Shown here piece by piece: positions 13,941 through 15,629 of a stretch of DNA of 15,629 bases (positions are counted from its first letter, which is position 1; each line of letters starts with the position of its first letter). Source of the DNA: Dehalococcoidia bacterium (GTDB lineage: Bacteria; Chloroflexota; Dehalococcoidia; E44-bin15); NCBI GenBank assembly GCA_030667555.1, contig DAOUVR010000006.1:1-15629 (forward strand). The letters run 5' to 3'. A program made the translations under genes and the position numbers. The notes beneath the pieces were generated by a model. It saw nothing but the letters and a program-made list of their open reading frames with translations, did no database searches and was not told where the DNA came from.

Positions 13941-14809
13941 TGAAATGGCATACTGAGTCGATAGATTTCGCTGGCGAGGAGGGAACGCTATACGGAGAGC
14001 TCCTTCTCCCTAGAGGTGACGGACCTTTCCCCGGCGCTGTCCTTTGCCATGGTATGGGAACGGACCATCGAGCCATGAGGCCTGTCGCCCAGAGGCTTGT
14101 GCGAAAGGGTGTTGCTACTCTCACATTTGACTTCCGCGGTCATGGGAAGAGCGATGGAATTGCCGATGAAAACATATCCCAGGATGTTATTGCTGCGCTA
14201 AGGTTCTTGTGCAGCCATGCCAAGGTTAATCCGAAGCGCGTCGCTCTGGTTGGGCATAGCTTTGGGGCAGGGGCGGCGATCCTAGCTGCTGCTAAGTTGA
14301 AGGACCTTCGAGCTCTGGTCTCCATTTCGGGTCCCGGCGAGGTAAAAGGTCAGTCAGGTGAGGCATTAGCTGCTCTCTACCACAATGTAATACAGCTAGG
14401 CAGCGTCGTCCTTGAGTATCCTCGCTGTGGCGCGCTGCCAGGATCTGGGGGGCTTGCAGGCTTCATATTCAGGCTGTGGATGCGGGTGCGTGGATATCGC
14501 TTGCGCATCAACTGGCAGAAGGCACTGCGAATTGGGCAAAGATTGAAGTCCGCTGCTCTGGAGCAGATGGGGGATTTCCCCAAGCTGTTCGTCCATTGCG
14601 AAGGAGATACTGTGGCTCCCTATGAAGGTGCCTTGGACACTTATGAGAGGGTTGAACCTCCAAAGGAGCTTCTTTTGTCCGAAGGCGGTTCTCATTCCAG
14701 GCCGCTCTTCCCCGGCAGGCTCAGGGGGGAGTGGGTCACCTGGCTTGTTTGCGCCCTGACTCAGGTAAAAGAAGGCTCTGAGGGGTTGCGAGGTAAAACT
14801 GAGAGTTAG
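13937..14809 (+). CDS. Alpha/beta hydrolase
   Basis: A 290-residue serine hydrolase of the alpha/beta fold. CHGMGTDH (37-44) is the oxyanion strand-loop, DFRGHGKSDG (65-74) is the usual second motif, and the nucleophile elbow is VGHSFGAG (105-112; Ser108). Asp224 in HCEGDTVAP and His253 in GGSHSRP complete a plausible triad. Between about 138 and 205 lies a cap region with several aromatic and basic residues. There is no signal peptide. ATG 13937 overlaps the PHP stop by ATGA; an in-frame ATG at 13940 is equally possible. The longer open frame from 13889 lies inside the PHP gene and is rejected. Substrate unknown; its position before an acyltransferase gene hints at an ester or lipid, but this is weak. 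Confidence 0.87.
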   Translation: MMKWHTESIDFAGEEGTLYGELLLPRGDGPFPGAVLCHGMGTDHRAMRPVAQRLVRKGVATLTFDFRGHGKSDGIADENISQDVIAALRFLCSHAKVNPKRVALVGHSFGAGAAILAAAKLKDLRALVSISGPGEVKGQSGEALAALYHNVIQLGSVVLEYPRCGALPGSGGLAGFIFRLWMRVRGYRLRINWQKALRIGQRLKSAALEQMGDFPKLFVHCEGDTVAPYEGALDTYERVEPPKELLLSEGGSHSRPLFPGRLRGEWVTWLVCALTQVKEGSEGLRGKTES

Positions 14810-14812
14810 CTT

Positions 14813-15496
14813 ATGTTGCCCTGGTTAATACTGCTGACTGTAGGTGCCTATCTTCTCGGCTCGGTGCCCACTTCCTATATCGCGGGGAGGCTGCTGAAAG
14901 GTGTTGACATCAGGGACTACGGCAGTGGAACCGTTAGCGGCTCCAATGTGTTTCACTCGGTAGCTCGATGGGCGGTGGTCCCGGTAGGGATCTTCGATGT
15001 CTCAAAGGGTCTGGCACCGGTTGCCGTGGCTGCCCTTGTGCTGCATTCCCCGATGTGGGCGCAGGGTGTCGTTGGCCTCGCTGCCATCGCCGGTCATAAC
15101 TGGTCAATCTTCCTTGGTTTCTCTGGAGGTCGAGGCCTATCAACCATGATCGGGGCCCTTGCCATCGTTGCGCCCTGGGAACTGGCAATATTTGTCGTCG
15201 TTTGGGTTCTGATTCTGGCAATTCTGAAGAACTCGCCCCTGGGGGCACTCGCCGCCGCGGTGACGCTGCCCTTGTCCAGTCTCAGCTTGAGGGAACCGTG
15301 GCAACTGACCGTATGCCTCGTCGGGGTCTTGCTGTTGCTGCTTGCCAAGAGGCTGCTGGCCGAACGGTCGGCGCCGTGTGGGGGTTGGAGGCGAGTAGCA
15401 ATCAACCGTTTATTACTTGACCGAGATATTGCGGACAGGGCGGCTTGGGTTCGTCGGCTCTCCACCCATAGTGAGAAGCCACCTGAAAATGGGTAG
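14813..15496 (+). CDS. plsY: PlsY-type glycerol-3-phosphate acyltransferase, divergent motif 1
   Basis: A 227-residue integral membrane protein of the PlsY family, which transfers acyl groups from acyl-phosphate to glycerol-3-phosphate at the start of phospholipid synthesis. It has about six hydrophobic segments. Motif 1 begins with GSVPTSYIAGRLLKGVD (16-32), then reads YGSGTVSGSN where GSGNxGxTN is usual. Motif 2 is DVSKG (62-66). Motif 3 is GHNWSIFLGFSGGRGLST (94-111), with Arg where GGKG is usual. The last 45 residues are a basic, soluble tail longer than in most PlsY. The first altered motif concerns residues thought to bind phosphate, so activity may be changed, or this may be a paralogue beside a standard PlsY elsewhere. 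It starts 3 bp after the hydrolase stop, without a clear ribosome binding site, and ends the operon. Confidence 0.85.
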   Translation: MLPWLILLTVGAYLLGSVPTSYIAGRLLKGVDIRDYGSGTVSGSNVFHSVARWAVVPVGIFDVSKGLAPVAVAALVLHSPMWAQGVVGLAAIAGHNWSIFLGFSGGRGLSTMIGALAIVAPWELAIFVVVWVLILAILKNSPLGALAAAVTLPLSSLSLREPWQLTVCLVGVLLLLLAKRLLAERSAPCGGWRRVAINRLLLDRDIADRAAWVRRLSTHSEKPPENG

Positions 15497-15560
15497 CATT
15501 GGTGGGGTATAGGAGTATCCAGCCCCTCGCTCCGTCTCAACCCCAGCTCCATCAGCAAAG

Positions 15561-15629
15561 CTACTTGTTTTCGTCAGTGAGGTACTTCTCTGGATCCTGG
15601 TCGAAGGCCTTCTTGCAACCAACAGCACA
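15561..15629 (-). CDS. YHS-domain protein, partial (C-terminus only)
   Basis: Reading leftward from the window edge, 22 codons give CAVGCKKAFDQDPEKYLTDE and two more residues before TAG at 15563-15561. The GCKKAFDQDPEKYL part matches the end of YHS domains, small metal-associated modules whose closing motif is usually CxxxCxxxFxxxPxxYL. The N-terminal part lies outside the window, so it could be a stand-alone YHS protein of about 50 residues or the tail of a larger one. It converges on the plsY operon; the 64 bp between shows no clear terminator. Confidence 0.6.
   Translation of the reverse strand, partial: CAVGCKKAFDQDPEKYLTDENK

Noticed and set aside
15413..15628. 71-residue minus-strand open frame at the right edge
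   Set aside because: It is in a different frame from the YHS ending and has no recognisable features.

Overview
The window is a stretch of ordinary bacterial chromosome of moderate GC content. The gene set and the run recA - recX - rny - ymdB-like, the hybrid sensor kinases and the CetZ/FtsZ-like GTPase resemble what I know of Dehalococcoidia and related Chloroflexota. That placement is an inference from memory of gene content, not from a search. I see no insertion sequence, prophage, CRISPR array or rRNA.

Left part (1-2560): a two-gene NatA/NatB-like ABC export operon reads leftward (ATPase, then a permease cut by the window edge, joined by an ATGA overlap). It diverges from nadE, which reads rightward. 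The 75-bp gap between them holds two overlapping promoters that share one palindromic -10 element.

Middle left (2783-6814): a CetZ-like tubulin-superfamily GTPase reads rightward and converges on a two-gene signalling unit on the minus strand. That unit is an excisionase-type HTH fused to a receiver domain, followed by a PAS-GAF-HisKA-HATPase-receiver hybrid kinase. The two are adjacent or overlapping and probably work in the same pathway.

Middle (7031-8664): dinB (DNA polymerase IV) is on the minus strand. Its promoter carries a 12-bp palindrome between -35 and -10 and leaves almost no leader. A gene-free stretch with a fragment of a palindromic interspersed repeat follows, then a tRNA-Pro(GGG) gene with its own promoter.

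Right part (8983-15496): recA has an extended -10 promoter and is followed by a strong intrinsic terminator. recX starts only a few bases beyond the terminator's T tract and has no visible ribosome binding site. A compact operon follows: rny (RNase Y), a YmdB-type metallophosphoesterase, a PHP-domain protein of the TrpH/YciV type, an alpha/beta hydrolase, and a divergent PlsY-type acyltransferase. Gaps run from 8 bp down to a 4-bp overlap. The first three link RNA decay and nucleotide hydrolysis, and the last two look like lipid or envelope functions. At the right edge the C-terminus of a small YHS-domain protein enters on the minus strand.

Most of the window is housekeeping DNA. The points most worth a second look are the bacterial CetZ-like GTPase, the membrane-anchored ABC ATPase with a duplicated linker, the shared-palindrome divergent promoter, the recA/terminator/recX arrangement, the dinB control region and the altered acyltransferase motif.
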